A DNA stretch of 64,000 nt from CAIWHR01 sp963823215. Its GTDB lineage: Bacteria > Pseudomonadota > Gammaproteobacteria > Burkholderiales > Casimicrobiaceae. How positions within the stretch are numbered: the first letter of the stretch is position 1; each line of letters starts with the position of its first letter. The notes under the pieces are model-generated. The model was not told the origin of the DNA. It did not search any database and saw only the letters and a program-made list of their open reading frames with translations. The DNA is taken from positions 310,001 to 374,000 of the forward strand of contig CAWGKT010000007.1 in assembly GCA_963823215.1 (NCBI GenBank), in the 5' to 3' direction. Made by a program: the position numbers and the translations under genes. This document shows, piece by piece, positions 8,260 to 17,090 of the stretch.

Positions 8260-8335
8260 CGCGTTGGAGTCCCTTGCCGCCCGCAGGTTCGCTCCGGGAG
8301 ACCCTCTTCCGGCAACGAGGCTGCAAATCCTTGAA

Positions 8336-8365
8336 ATTATACCGCAGTGCCACAACCAGGGGCAA
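8336..8365 (-). promoter_or_regulatory. Sigma-70 promoter for tpiA-secG-tRNA-nuo
   Basis: The minus strand reads TTGCCC, an 18-base spacer, then a consensus TATAAT. The predicted transcript would start near 8329, about 70 bases upstream of the tpiA ATG. This is the only strong sigma-70 match I see upstream of the nuo genes. Confidence 0.7.
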
Positions 8366-8433
8366 CGCACGGGCGGCAACGGCATGGGCCGGCCGCACGC
8401 ACGGGGCGGCCAAGGCCGGGCGGGGACCCCGGG

Positions 8434-9924
8434 TCAGGCGCCCGCCAGCCGGCGCAGGCGCCGCAGCAGAGGCGGCAGGAACCAGAGCGCCAGCGTGAGT
8501 GCACACAGCGTCGCCGCGACCGGTCGTTCGACGAAGGTCAGGAAACTGCCATCCGACTTGATCATCGACGTGATGAAGTTATCTTCCAGCATGCCGCCCA
8601 GCACGATGCCAAGGATCGCCGGCGCCACCGGAAAACCGTTGTCCTCGAGCACATAGGCCACGATGCCGGCGATCAGCATCACCGTGACGTCGAAGGCGGT
8701 GTTGTTGATCGCGAACGAACCGACGACGCAGAACAGCATGATGACCGGCATCAGCACGTTGCGGGGGACCTTCAGGATCTGCTTGGACACCTTGATGCAC
8801 CACCACCCCAGCGGAATCATGATCAGGTTGGCGAGGATGAACAGCAGGTAGACCGCGTAGACGTTCTGCGGGTTCTGCGTGAACAGCGATGGGCCCGGGT
8901 TCATGTTCTTCATGTACAGCACCCCGATGATGATCGCGGTGATCGAGTCGCCGGGAATCCCGAACACCAGCGCCGGGATCCAGGCACCGGCCAGCGCGCT
9001 GTTGTTGGCGGCGCCGCTCTCGACGATGCCCTCGACGTGACCGGTGCCGAACTTCTCGGGTTCCTTCGACATCTTCTTGCTGATCGCGTAGGACATCCAC
9101 GCGGCGATGTCGGCGCCGGCCCCGGGCAGCGCGCCGACGGCCGTGCCAAGCGCGCTGCCGCGCATGATCTGCATCGGGTACTTCTTCGCCAGCCCCCACA
9201 TCCCCTTGAACACGTTGCCGATCGGCTGGTCGACGATCTTCAGCGGCGGATGGGTGTCCACCGCGTAACGGATGATCTCGGAGATCGCGAACATGCCGAT
9301 CATCATCGGGATCATGCCGATGCCGCCCATCATCTCGACGTTGCCGAACGTGAAGCGCGGAAAGCCGGCTGGGTTGCCAAGGCCCACGCACGCCACGAAC
9401 AGGCCCAGGAGCAGCGACACGAAGCCCTTGAGCGGACGGTCGGAGGACATGAACACGGCGCAGGTGAGGCCCATCAGCACCAGCCAGAAGTACTCGAACG
9501 AGCTGAACCTGAGGGCGAATTCCGCGAGCGCGGGCGCCGCCACGATGAGGACGGCGGTGCCGAAGAGACCGCCGATGGCGGAGAACACGAGTCCCGCGCC
9601 CAGCGCCAGCTCGGCCTGGCCCTTCTTCGTCATCGCATAGGCTTCGTCCGTATAGGCGGCGGACGCCGGCGTGCCCGGCATCCGCATCAGGCAGCCCGGG
9701 ATGTCGCCCGAGAAGATCGCCATCGCCGTCGCGGCGACGATTGCCGCAACGGCCGGTATCGGCGCCATGAAGAACGTCACCGGCACCAGCAGCGCGGTGG
9801 CCATCGTCGCCGTCAGTCCGGGAACGGCGCCGACGAACAGCCCGTACAGCGACGCCGCCAGCATCACGACGATGGTGTACGGGTCGAGCACCATCGCGAA
9901 CGCCTGCGCCCACGCGGCGCTCAT
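8434..9924 (-). CDS. tctA: Tripartite tricarboxylate transporter, large membrane subunit (TctA family)
   Basis: TctA is the large permease subunit of a TTT transporter that imports carboxylates using a periplasmic binding protein. The 496-residue product is hydrophobic with about 11-12 membrane segments. It contains the family signatures GAVPGLTATMATALLVP, GALPGAGADIAAWMSYA and PALVFGIPGDSITAI. The ATG at 9924 is preceded by GGAGG. It is the third gene of the tctC-tctB-tctA operon. The substrate cannot be read from the sequence; citrate and other di- or tricarboxylates are typical. Confidence 0.92.
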   Translation of the reverse strand: MSAAWAQAFAMVLDPYTIVVMLAASLYGLFVGAVPGLTATMATALLVPVTFFMAPIPAVAAIVAATAMAIFSGDIPGCLMRMPGTPASAAYTDEAYAMTKKGQAELALGAGLVFSAIGGLFGTAVLIVAAPALAEFALRFSSFEYFWLVLMGLTCAVFMSSDRPLKGFVSLLLGLFVACVGLGNPAGFPRFTFGNVEMMGGIGMIPMMIGMFAISEIIRYAVDTHPPLKIVDQPIGNVFKGMWGLAKKYPMQIMRGSALGTAVGALPGAGADIAAWMSYAISKKMSKEPEKFGTGHVEGIVESGAANNSALAGAWIPALVFGIPGDSITAIIIGVLYMKNMNPGPSLFTQNPQNVYAVYLLFILANLIMIPLGWWCIKVSKQILKVPRNVLMPVIMLFCVVGSFAINNTAFDVTVMLIAGIVAYVLEDNGFPVAPAILGIVLGGMLEDNFITSMIKSDGSFLTFVERPVAATLCALTLALWFLPPLLRRLRRLAGA

Positions 9925-9949
9925 CTCGCCTCCACCGCCGATCGCACGC

Positions 9950-10435
9950 CTACCACGCGATCCCCTGCAGCACACCCCACGGCAACGGGACCCGCAGCAG
10001 CTTGTAGAACGCGTAATGGATGACCAGCACGGCCACCAGCGCGATCGGCACGATCCACTTGAATTGCACGCCGAAAATCGCGAACAGCGTGCCGAGATAG
10101 ACGACGCCGGTCAGGATGAAACCGATGCGATCGACCAGCAGGATGTAGAACAGGTTGACGCCGATCACGGCGAAGAACGCGAGCACGTGCCGGCGCGACC
10201 GCGTCCAGCCATCCAGTTCCGCCCAGCGCGCGCGATCACCGCCCTGCGCGCGCGCCGCGAGTCCCTTGACGATCAGCACCACCGCGCAGACCGCGAGTCC
10301 CACCGCCAGCAGACCGGGGAACAGCGCCGGTCCGACCTTCTGGCCGGGGATGGACGGAAAGCTCTGGACGTGCGTCAGGACGGCGGCACTGAAGAAGATC
10401 AGCAGCGCCCCCCAGACGGCGTCGTTCAGCTTCAC
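9950..10435 (-). CDS. tctB: Tripartite tricarboxylate transporter, small membrane subunit (TctB family)
   Basis: TctB is the small membrane subunit of the TTT transporter. The 161-residue product has four predicted membrane helices and the typical N-terminus followed by FPSIPGQKVGPALFPGLLA. It begins with GTG, which overlaps the tctC stop codon by one base (TAGTG), implying coupled translation. It lies between tctC and tctA. Confidence 0.88.
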   Translation of the reverse strand: MKLNDAVWGALLIFFSAAVLTHVQSFPSIPGQKVGPALFPGLLAVGLAVCAVVLIVKGLAARAQGGDRARWAELDGWTRSRRHVLAFFAVIGVNLFYILLVDRIGFILTGVVYLGTLFAIFGVQFKWIVPIALVAVLVIHYAFYKLLRVPLPWGVLQGIAW

Positions 10436-11397
10436 TACTTGACTATGCCGACTGCCTTCATCGTGGCGCCGAGATCGGCATCCGACTTCGCCATGTACTT
10501 CGCGAAATCGTCGGGACCCTGGTAGATCACGCCAAAGCCGCGTTGCGCCATGAAGTCGGTGTATTCCTTGCTCGCTGCGACCTTCCTGATGGCCGCGACC
10601 AGCTTGTCGCGCGCCTCGCCCGGGATGTTCTTCGGCGCCGCGATGCCGCGCCAGGCGCCCATCGTCCAGCCGCTGCCGGTCGCCGCCTTAAGCGTCGGAA
10701 CGTTCGGATAGAGTCCCGCCGGGGCCTCGGCCATCACCGCGAGGCTCTTCGCCTTGCCGGCGTCGATCAGCGAGCGCGCCTCCGGCAATGAACAGGGGAC
10801 GATCTGCACGCCGCCGGCGACCAGATCCTGGAGCCCCGTCGCGGCGCCAGTCGACGGCACCCACGGCACGCTCGCCGGATCGACCTTCAGGTCCTGCAGC
10901 ATGCCGGCGATCGCGAGGTGCCAGATGCCTCCCTGCGCCGTTCCCGAGGCCTTGAATTTGCCGGGGCTGGCCTTGATCGCGGCGACCAGTTCATTGACGC
11001 TCTTGTACGGCGAATCGGCGGCGACCTGAACGCCAGCCGGATCGAAGTTCACGAGCCCGATCGGCGTGTACGATGCGCCGGTCAGCTCCGTCAGCCCCTG
11101 CCAATGCATCATGCCGATCTCGACGGTGATGAGGCCGATCGTGTAGCCGTCGGGCGCGGCCGACGCAATCGCCGAATGACCGACGACACCCTGGCCCCCG
11201 GTGCGGTTGACGACGTTGACCGGCTGACCGAGATCCTTTTCGAGCAGCGTGCCGATGATGCGCGCGGTGGCGTCGGTGCCGCCGCCCGCCGCCCAGGGAA
11301 CGACCAGCGTGATCGGGCGCTCCGGATACGCGCCGAACGCGACACCGGCGACCGCCAACGCGACCAGCGCGACCAGCGCGCGGGATATGAGCTTCAT
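10435..11397 (-). CDS. tctC: Tripartite tricarboxylate transporter substrate-binding protein (TctC/Bug family)
   Basis: A periplasmic solute-binding protein of the Bug/TctC family that delivers carboxylates to TctAB. The 320-residue product has a signal peptide (MKLISRALVALVALAVAGVA, cleavage near FGA-YP) and the family start YPERPITLVVPWAAGGGTD. NRTGGQGVVGHSAIASAAPD follows, as usual in the family. I chose the ATG at 11397, which has a GGAGG site; the longer in-frame reading crosses the promoter. It is first in the operon. Confidence 0.93.
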   Translation of the reverse strand: MKLISRALVALVALAVAGVAFGAYPERPITLVVPWAAGGGTDATARIIGTLLEKDLGQPVNVVNRTGGQGVVGHSAIASAAPDGYTIGLITVEIGMMHWQGLTELTGASYTPIGLVNFDPAGVQVAADSPYKSVNELVAAIKASPGKFKASGTAQGGIWHLAIAGMLQDLKVDPASVPWVPSTGAATGLQDLVAGGVQIVPCSLPEARSLIDAGKAKSLAVMAEAPAGLYPNVPTLKAATGSGWTMGAWRGIAAPKNIPGEARDKLVAAIRKVAASKEYTDFMAQRGFGVIYQGPDDFAKYMAKSDADLGATMKAVGIVK

Positions 11398-11472
11398 GGA
11401 TCCTCCGTAGTTGAGATGGACGAAACCGCGCCGGCCACCTGCTTTAGAGGCATCCTTGGCGGCAACCCGATG

Positions 11473-11501
11473 ACGGTAGCAGCGCCCCGGAGACCGGTCA
11501 A
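11473..11501 (-). promoter_or_regulatory. Sigma-70 promoter for tctCBA
   Basis: The minus strand reads TTGACC, exactly 17 bases, then TACCGT. Transcription would begin near 11466, giving a leader of about 70 bases before tctC. The -35 element lies immediately next to the palindrome at 11503-11513. Confidence 0.65.
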
Positions 11502-11502
11502 G

Positions 11503-11513
11503 TGGTCTGACCA
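11503..11513 (-). promoter_or_regulatory. GntR/FCD-type operator next to the tctC -35 element
   Basis: The sequence TGGTC-A-GACCA is a perfect 5+1+5 palindrome. It matches the TGGTnnnACCA pattern bound by several FCD-subfamily GntR regulators of organic-acid genes (for example PdhR and LldR). It sits just upstream of the -35 box. No GntR regulator gene is present in this window, so the factor must be encoded elsewhere. Confidence 0.5.
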
Positions 11514-11558
11514 GTGATGGGCGAACGTCACGCGCTGCGAACACGGGCGAGCGGGAGG

Positions 11559-12410
11559 TCAGGACGCCGCCCGGTCGGTCACGAAACCGGCGAGAACCGA
11601 CATGAGCCGCGCGAGATCCCGCTCGAGGCGGACGTAACCCGCGTTTGGCTCGAGCGAATCCTCGTCCATGTACAGCGTGCGCTTGATCTCGATCTGCAGG
11701 CTGTGCCGGTGCTCCGCCGGCCGCCCATGCCGGCGGACGAGCTCGACGCCCTTGTAGGGATCGTTCACGGCAACCGCATAGCCCATCCCGCGCACGGTTT
11801 CGGCAACCAGGTTCGTGAAGGCGGATGCGCAAGTCGTCCCGTCGCGGTCGCCGAGCACGAAGTCGGCGCGTTCGCGTCCCGGATCGTCGGCATTCGCGTC
11901 GCCGACCGCCGGCATCGAATGGCAGTTGATGTGCCACACGGCGCCGAACGCGCGATGCAGCGCGTCGATCTCCGTCGTCAACGCCGCGTGATAGGGAAGA
12001 TACCAGCGGTCGATTCGCCGCCGCACCTCCGCCGCCGAGAGCTTGCGGTCGTACAGCGGGGCTCCGCCGCGCGCGATGCGCCAGACGAGCCCGATGCCCT
12101 GCTCGGTCTTGCGCGATGGCGTGACCGCATCGGGCCAGTCGTCGGCAAGCATCGATGGATCGAGGTCGACGAGGCTGCGGTTGGCGTCGATGTAGGCGCG
12201 GGGGAAGGTCGCCTCGATCAGCGTCGCGCCGACGCGGGTAGCCGTGCGGTAGAGCCGGGCGACGTGGGTGTCTTCCGCCCGCCGCACCATGCCCCTGGAC
12301 GGCACGTGGTCGAAGTCCTCGGGATAATGCTCGCCCGAGTGCGGCGAATCGAGCACGAGCGGCAGCGCGGCGCCCTCGGGCCCGTGCCGCAGGAAAGGCG
12401 GAAAGGTCAT
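11559..12410 (-). CDS. N-formylglutamate amidohydrolase family protein
   Basis: Members of this zinc-dependent family hydrolyse N-formylglutamate to glutamate and formate in histidine breakdown, or act on related N-acyl amino acids. The 283-residue product shows LVLDSPHSGEHYPEDF near the N-terminus, RAYIDANRSLVDLD, WHINCHSMPAVGDA and LQIEIKRTLYMDED, all typical of the family. I chose the ATG at 12410; upstream codons in frame belong to the antisense of the spacer. No other hut genes are nearby, so a role in histidine use is not supported by context. Confidence 0.85.
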   Translation of the reverse strand: MTFPPFLRHGPEGAALPLVLDSPHSGEHYPEDFDHVPSRGMVRRAEDTHVARLYRTATRVGATLIEATFPRAYIDANRSLVDLDPSMLADDWPDAVTPSRKTEQGIGLVWRIARGGAPLYDRKLSAAEVRRRIDRWYLPYHAALTTEIDALHRAFGAVWHINCHSMPAVGDANADDPGRERADFVLGDRDGTTCASAFTNLVAETVRGMGYAVAVNDPYKGVELVRRHGRPAEHRHSLQIEIKRTLYMDEDSLEPNAGYVRLERDLARLMSVLAGFVTDRAAS

Positions 12411-12444
12411 CCTGCGCCCCGTTCGTGAATTGTTGCGCGTGCCG

Positions 12445-13056
12445 TCATTGGCAGAGGGGCAGGTGTTCCGCGATGGTTTGCTCGAACACGGCGTAAAGAG
12501 CGGCGTCGGTCGCCCGATCCTGCTCGGCCAGTCGGCGCGCCGCCGGCTCGGGCAGCGACTCGCCGGACTCGCGCCACGCTTGCGCCGCCGCGAGCTCGCC
12601 ACGCTCGTAACGATACTCCGCGCGCGGCTTCCCATTCGCGTGCCATGACCGGGTGGTGCCGTTGCGCACTCCCGCAGAGTACACCGACTCGAGCTTGCGG
12701 CGCGGCTCGCCCTGGCGGGACGCGGGCGCATGCCAGAGCGCCACGGTACCGGTCTTCGCATCGTCCTCGTACGGGATCACCGCGATGCGATCCCCGGTGG
12801 CCGCCCAGAACAGGAAGGTGCCCGTGCGCCGCCCTTTCGCGAACGCGCCGAGGACGCGCATCCGGCCATCGGCGCTCCGGAGCTCGTAAGCCCCGTTCGG
12901 CACGCCGTCACGGCAGGCTCCGCTCGCGACCAGCCGCTCGGCAGGCGCGGCGGCCCCTGGCGGCGGGTTCGCCTTTCCGTGCGCGTGAATCGGCAGCACG
13001 GCTACGAGTGTGGCCGCGAGCACGCGCCGCAGGTCGCCGCCGGATCGCGCCGTCAC
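12445..13056 (-). CDS. Secreted MORN-like repeat protein
   Basis: I do not recognise a named gene. The product has a hydrophobic signal segment (RRVLAATLVAVLPIHAHG) and short repeats of the MORN/YwqK type, for example GVPNGAYELRS, GRRTGTFLFW and GVRNGTTRSWHANGKPRAEYR. These repeats form beta-hairpins. The GTG at 13056 starts 8 bases after the livM stop; a TTG at 13089 inside livM is the alternative. It sits at the end of the liv operon and may be cotranscribed. The C-terminus has a cysteine near its end. Confidence 0.65.
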   Translation of the reverse strand: MTARSGGDLRRVLAATLVAVLPIHAHGKANPPPGAAAPAERLVASGACRDGVPNGAYELRSADGRMRVLGAFAKGRRTGTFLFWAATGDRIAVIPYEDDAKTGTVALWHAPASRQGEPRRKLESVYSAGVRNGTTRSWHANGKPRAEYRYERGELAAAQAWRESGESLPEPAARRLAEQDRATDAALYAVFEQTIAEHLPLCQ

Positions 13057-13064
13057 CCAGCCGG

Positions 13065-14087
13065 TCAACGCGACCGCTTTGCCCACCAAGCGCCGAGCTC
13101 ACCGACAATGCCGCGGCGGAATGCCAGCACGCAGACGACGAAGATCGCGCCGGTGATCACCGTCACCCATTGGCCGAATCCGGCCAGGTAATTCTCGAGG
13201 CCGATGATCGTGAAGGCGCCGACAACCGGCCCGAAGATCGTTCCCATTCCGCCGAGCAGCGTCATCAGCACGACCTCGCCGGACATCGTCCAGTGGACGT
13301 CGGTGAGCGAGGCGAGCTGGAACACGATCGCCTTGGTGGCGCCGGCGAGTCCCGACAGCGTCGCGGAGAGCACGAACGCGAGCAGCTTGTAGCGCTCGGC
13401 GTCGTAGCCCAGCGAGATCGCCCGCGGCTCGTTCTCGCGGATCGCCTTCAGCACGTTGCCGAACGGGGAGTGGATGATGCGGTAGATGAGCAGAAATGCT
13501 CCGAGGAAGATGGCCAGCACGACGTAGTACATCACCAGCGTGTTCGACAGATCGAGCAGACCAAACAGCTTGCCGCGCGGCACCGCCTGAATGCCGTCCT
13601 CGCCGTGCGTGAACGGCGCCTGCAGGCAGAAGAAGAAGATCATCTGGGCGAGCGCCAGCGTGATCATCGCAAAGTAGATGCCCTGGCGCCGGATCGCGAG
13701 CGCCCCGGAGACCAGTCCCAGCAGAGCCGCGGCAGCGGTTCCCGCAACGATTGCCAGTTCCGGCGGGGCGCCCCACACCTTCGCGGCGTGCGCGGACACG
13801 TACCCGGCAGTGCCGAGGAACATCGCGTGACCGAACGACAACAGGCCGCCGAATCCGATCAGCAGGTTGAACGCGCAGGCGAAGAGCGCGAAGCACAACG
13901 CCTTCATCAGGAACACCGGATAGATGCCCACATGCGGCGCGACCGCAAACGCCGCTGCCATCAGCGCGGTGGCGAGCAGGAAGCGCCGCCGCTCGCGCGG
14001 CCCCGCATCCGCGATCGGCGCGGCCACCGGTGCGCTCCCCGTCACGGCCGCCGTCGCGACCACTTCCCCGGACGTCGACCGAGCCAC
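13065..14087 (-). CDS. livM: Branched-chain amino acid ABC transporter permease LivM
   Basis: LivM is one of two membrane subunits of a HAAT-family importer for branched-chain or related amino acids. The 340-residue product has about ten membrane segments and the family motifs LLIGFGGLLSFGHAMFLG and, near the C-terminus, MTLLGGMGTIFGPVVGAF. The N-terminal 35 residues are a hydrophilic extension. It begins 4 bases after the livH stop codon. Confidence 0.93.
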   Translation of the reverse strand: MARSTSGEVVATAAVTGSAPVAAPIADAGPRERRRFLLATALMAAAFAVAPHVGIYPVFLMKALCFALFACAFNLLIGFGGLLSFGHAMFLGTAGYVSAHAAKVWGAPPELAIVAGTAAAALLGLVSGALAIRRQGIYFAMITLALAQMIFFFCLQAPFTHGEDGIQAVPRGKLFGLLDLSNTLVMYYVVLAIFLGAFLLIYRIIHSPFGNVLKAIRENEPRAISLGYDAERYKLLAFVLSATLSGLAGATKAIVFQLASLTDVHWTMSGEVVLMTLLGGMGTIFGPVVGAFTIIGLENYLAGFGQWVTVITGAIFVVCVLAFRRGIVGELGAWWAKRSR

Positions 14088-14091
14088 GGCC

Positions 14092-14979
14092 TCAGCGCTC
14101 CTTCCCGAACAGCCCGGCGGGCTTGATCAGCAGCACGATCACCATGATCACGAAGATCACGGTGTTCGACGCCTCGGGGTAGAACACCTTGGTCAGGCCC
14201 TCGATCACGCCGAGCCCGAAGCCGGTGATGATCGCCCCGAGAATCGAGCCCATGCCGCCGATGACGACCACCGCGAACACGACGATGATCATGTTCGCGC
14301 CCATCTGCGGATTGACCTGGTAGATGGGCGCCGCCATGACCCCGGCGAAGGCCGCGAGCGCGACACCGAAACCGTAGGTCAGCGTGATCATCCGCGGCAC
14401 GTTGATCCCGAATGCCTGCACCAGCGCCCGGTTCTCGGTCGCCGCGCGCAGGTACGAGCCCAGCTTCGTGCGCTCGATCCCGTACCACGTCGCGCCGCAG
14501 ATCACGAGCGAGGCGACGATCACCCAGGCACGGTACTTGGGCAGGAACATGAACCCCAGGTTGATGCCGCCGTTGAGCTCCTCCGGGATCCGGTAGGGCA
14601 GACCCGACGAGCCGTAGTAGTTCGTGAACAGTCCCTGGATGATCAGCGCGAGGCCGAAGGTCAGCAACAGTCCATACAAATGGTCGAGCTTGTAAAGGCG
14701 CGCGAGCATCGTCCGCTCGATGACCACGCCCGTCGCACCGACCACGATCGGCGCGAGCAGCAGCGACCACCAGTAACCGACGCCGGCGTACTGCAGCAGG
14801 AAATACGAGCAGAACGCCCCCATCATGTACTGGGCGCCGTGCGTGAAGTTGATGATGTTGAGCAGGCCGAAGATCACCGCGAGACCGAGCGACAGCATCG
14901 CGTAGAAGGCGCCGTTGATGAGCCCGATCAGCAGCTGCCCGAACAGGGCCTGCGTCGGAACTCCGAACAGTTCAGTCAT
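14092..14979 (-). CDS. livH: Branched-chain amino acid ABC transporter permease LivH
   Basis: LivH pairs with LivM in the membrane. The 295-residue product has about eight membrane segments, the family motif INFTHGAQYMMGAF near the N-terminus, and VVVIGGMGSILGAIITGFGLG in the C-terminal half. It follows livK after a 73-base spacer that holds a long hairpin (15000-15037), a typical arrangement for expressing less permease than binding protein. Confidence 0.94.
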   Translation of the reverse strand: MTELFGVPTQALFGQLLIGLINGAFYAMLSLGLAVIFGLLNIINFTHGAQYMMGAFCSYFLLQYAGVGYWWSLLLAPIVVGATGVVIERTMLARLYKLDHLYGLLLTFGLALIIQGLFTNYYGSSGLPYRIPEELNGGINLGFMFLPKYRAWVIVASLVICGATWYGIERTKLGSYLRAATENRALVQAFGINVPRMITLTYGFGVALAAFAGVMAAPIYQVNPQMGANMIIVVFAVVVIGGMGSILGAIITGFGLGVIEGLTKVFYPEASNTVIFVIMVIVLLIKPAGLFGKER

Positions 14980-14999
14980 TGGCGAAAATGGTGCCAGTT

Positions 15000-15037
15000 G
15001 GCACGTTGGAGCGGCGCGTGACGCCGCTCAACGTGCC
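15000..15037 (-). terminator. Long hairpin between livK and livH (attenuator or mRNA-stabilising)
   Basis: The arms are GGCACGTTG-G-AGCGGCG and CGCCGCTCAACGTGCC, a 16-bp stem with one bulged base and a 5-base loop. It begins 15 bases after the livK stop. No convincing T-run follows, so it is more likely to stabilise the upstream mRNA or partly attenuate transcription than to end it. Confidence 0.6.
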
Positions 15038-15052
15038 ACGTTTGCAAAACGG

Positions 15053-16267
15053 CTACTTCACCAACGGGCACTCGCCGTCCTTCAGCGGCCGGAACGCCTG
15101 GTCCGCGGGAATCGTCGTGCGAACCTTGTAGTAATCCCAGGGTCCCTTCGATTCGGCGGGCTTCTTCACCTCGACCAGATACGCCGGATGGATCTTGCGA
15201 CCGTCGACGCGGATCGAGCCCTTGCCGAACAGCGGATCGTCGGTCGGCGTTTCCTTCATCTTCGCGATCACCTTGGTGCCGTCGTCGCTCTTCAGCGCCT
15301 CGACCGCCTTGAGGTAGTGCGTCACGGCCGAATAGACGCCGGCGTGGATCATCGTCGGGTGGATGCCCTTGTCGCGCTCGGCGAAGCGCTTGGCGAACGC
15401 GCGCGTCTGATCGTTCGTGTCCCAGTAGAACGTGTTGGTCACGACCAGGCCCTGCGCGGTCTGCAGCCCGAGCGCGTGGATGTCGGTCAGGAAGACCAGC
15501 AGCCCGGCGAGATTCTGCCCGCCCTTGACGATCCCGAATTCCGCCGCCTGCTTGATCGAATTCGTCGTATCTCCGCCCGCATTCGCAAGACCGACGATCT
15601 TGGCCTTGGACGCCTGCGCCTGCAGCAGGAACGACGAAAAGTCCTGGTTGTTGAGCGGATGCCGCACCTTGCCCAGTACCTTGCCGCCGTTCTTCAGCAC
15701 GACGGCCTCGGTGTCCCGCTCGAGCGCCAGGCCGAACGCGTAGTCCGCCGTCAGGAAGAACCATGTGTCGCCACCGGTCTTGACGATCGCGCTGCCGGTG
15801 CCGTTGGCCAGCATCCAGGTGTCGTACGTCCAGTGGATCGTGTTGGGCGAGCAAGCCTTGCCCGTGAGATCGGAGGACGCGGCGCCGGATACCAGGAACG
15901 CCTTGCCCTTGTCCCGGGTGATCTGGTTCACCGCCAGCGCAACGCCCGAATTGGGCACATCGACGATGACATCGACCTTGTCGACGTCATACCACTGTCG
16001 CGCGATGCCCGAGCCGACGTCCGGCTTGTTCTGGTGGTCGGCCGACAGGAATTCGACCTTGACGCCGCGCTTCTCGATGCCCGAGTCTTCGACGGCCATT
16101 CGCGCCGCCACGACGGACCCGGCACCCGCCAGATCCGTGTACAGGCTCGACATGTCGGACAGGACGCCGATCTTGATCATGTTGTCCGATATCTGCGCCT
16201 GTGCCGTGCCGGCGCCGATCGTGGCGGCGACCGCCAGTCCGACCAGGGTACGTTTGAATGCGTTCAT
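15053..16267 (-). CDS. livK: Branched-chain amino acid ABC transporter substrate-binding protein
   Basis: A periplasmic binding protein of the Peripla_BP_6 (LivJ/LivK-like) family feeding the LivHMGF importer. The 404-residue product has a clear signal peptide (MNAFKRTLVGLAVAATIGAG, cleavage after AQA). It then has ISDNMIKIGVLSDMSSLYTD and AARMAVEDSG, typical of the family. The true ligand could be an amino acid, an amide or an aromatic acid. A GGAGA site lies upstream of the ATG. It lies 70 bases after livF and before livH. Confidence 0.9.
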   Translation of the reverse strand: MNAFKRTLVGLAVAATIGAGTAQAQISDNMIKIGVLSDMSSLYTDLAGAGSVVAARMAVEDSGIEKRGVKVEFLSADHQNKPDVGSGIARQWYDVDKVDVIVDVPNSGVALAVNQITRDKGKAFLVSGAASSDLTGKACSPNTIHWTYDTWMLANGTGSAIVKTGGDTWFFLTADYAFGLALERDTEAVVLKNGGKVLGKVRHPLNNQDFSSFLLQAQASKAKIVGLANAGGDTTNSIKQAAEFGIVKGGQNLAGLLVFLTDIHALGLQTAQGLVVTNTFYWDTNDQTRAFAKRFAERDKGIHPTMIHAGVYSAVTHYLKAVEALKSDDGTKVIAKMKETPTDDPLFGKGSIRVDGRKIHPAYLVEVKKPAESKGPWDYYKVRTTIPADQAFRPLKDGECPLVK

Positions 16268-16293
16268 GCTATCTCCTTCGTTGGGGTGCTTCG

Positions 16294-16314
16294 GCGCGCC
16301 CTGACGCGGCGCGC
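16294..16314 (-). other. 7-bp inverted repeat in the livF-livK spacer
   Basis: GCGCGCC and GGCGCGC flank a 7-base loop in the 70-base spacer upstream of livK. It could affect mRNA stability or partial termination. No T-run follows, and the GC-rich context makes chance likely. Confidence 0.3.
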
Positions 16315-16337
16315 GGGTTCATGGTCCAGGGGTATTG

Positions 16338-17090
16338 CTAGACACCGAGGTAGTCGTGCAGTTTTGCCATGTTCGCCTGCAGGTCCGCGTTCGGAATCAT
16401 GTCGACCACGCGGCCGTGATCCATCACGTAATGCCGGTCCGCGACCGTCGCCGCGAAGCGGAAATTCTGCTCGACCAGCAGGATCGTGAAGCCTTGCGCC
16501 TTCAGCCTCCCGATCGTGCGGCCGATCTGTTGCACGATCACCGGCGCCAGGCCTTCAGTCGGCTCATCCAGGAGCAGCAGGCGCGCGCCGGTGCGCAGTA
16601 TGCGGCCAATCGCCAGCATCTGCTGCTCGCCTCCCGAAAGTTTCGTCCCCTGGCTCCTCAGGCGCTCCTTCAGGTTCGGGAACAGCTCGAAGATCTGGTC
16701 GACCGAAAGCCCGCCCTCGCGCACCACGGGCGGCAGCAGCAGATTCTCCTCGACGTCGAGGCTCGAGAAGATCCCGCGCTCCTCGGGACAGTAGGCGATG
16801 CCGAGCTGCGCGATGCGGTTCGACGCGAGCCGGTCGATCGCCCGCCCTTCGAACGCGATGGAGCCTTCGCGCCGCGGCACAATGCCCATGATCGACTTCA
16901 GCGTCGTTGTCTTGCCGGCGCCGTTGCGGCCGAGGAGCGTCACGACTTCGCCGGCCGGGACATCGAACGTGACGCCGTGCAGCACGTGCGATTCGCCGTA
17001 CCAGGCATTGAGCTCGCGCACGGCGAGGAGCGGCCCGCCGGCAGCCCCCGAGGCGCTTTGCGGCGCGGCCGCCACGCGTTCGTCAGGCAT
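16338..17090 (-). CDS. livF: Branched-chain amino acid ABC transporter ATP-binding protein LivF
   Basis: One of the two ATPases of the Liv importer. The 250-residue product has the Walker A motif GRNGAGKTTT, the ABC signature LSGGEQQML, and Walker B LLLLDEPTEGLAP followed by the switch region LLVEQN. The ATG at 17090 (MPDERVAAAP) overlaps the livG stop region by 8 bases. A longer reading to 17120 is possible but lies inside livG. Confidence 0.95.
   Translation of the reverse strand: MPDERVAAAPQSASGAAGGPLLAVRELNAWYGESHVLHGVTFDVPAGEVVTLLGRNGAGKTTTLKSIMGIVPRREGSIAFEGRAIDRLASNRIAQLGIAYCPEERGIFSSLDVEENLLLPPVVREGGLSVDQIFELFPNLKERLRSQGTKLSGGEQQMLAIGRILRTGARLLLLDEPTEGLAPVIVQQIGRTIGRLKAQGFTILLVEQNFRFAATVADRHYVMDHGRVVDMIPNADLQANMAKLHDYLGV

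Noticed and set aside
8260..8433. Possible riboswitch or leader gene upstream of tpiA
   Set aside because: Only a promoter and a short leader are visible; no conserved aptamer-like structure or leader peptide.
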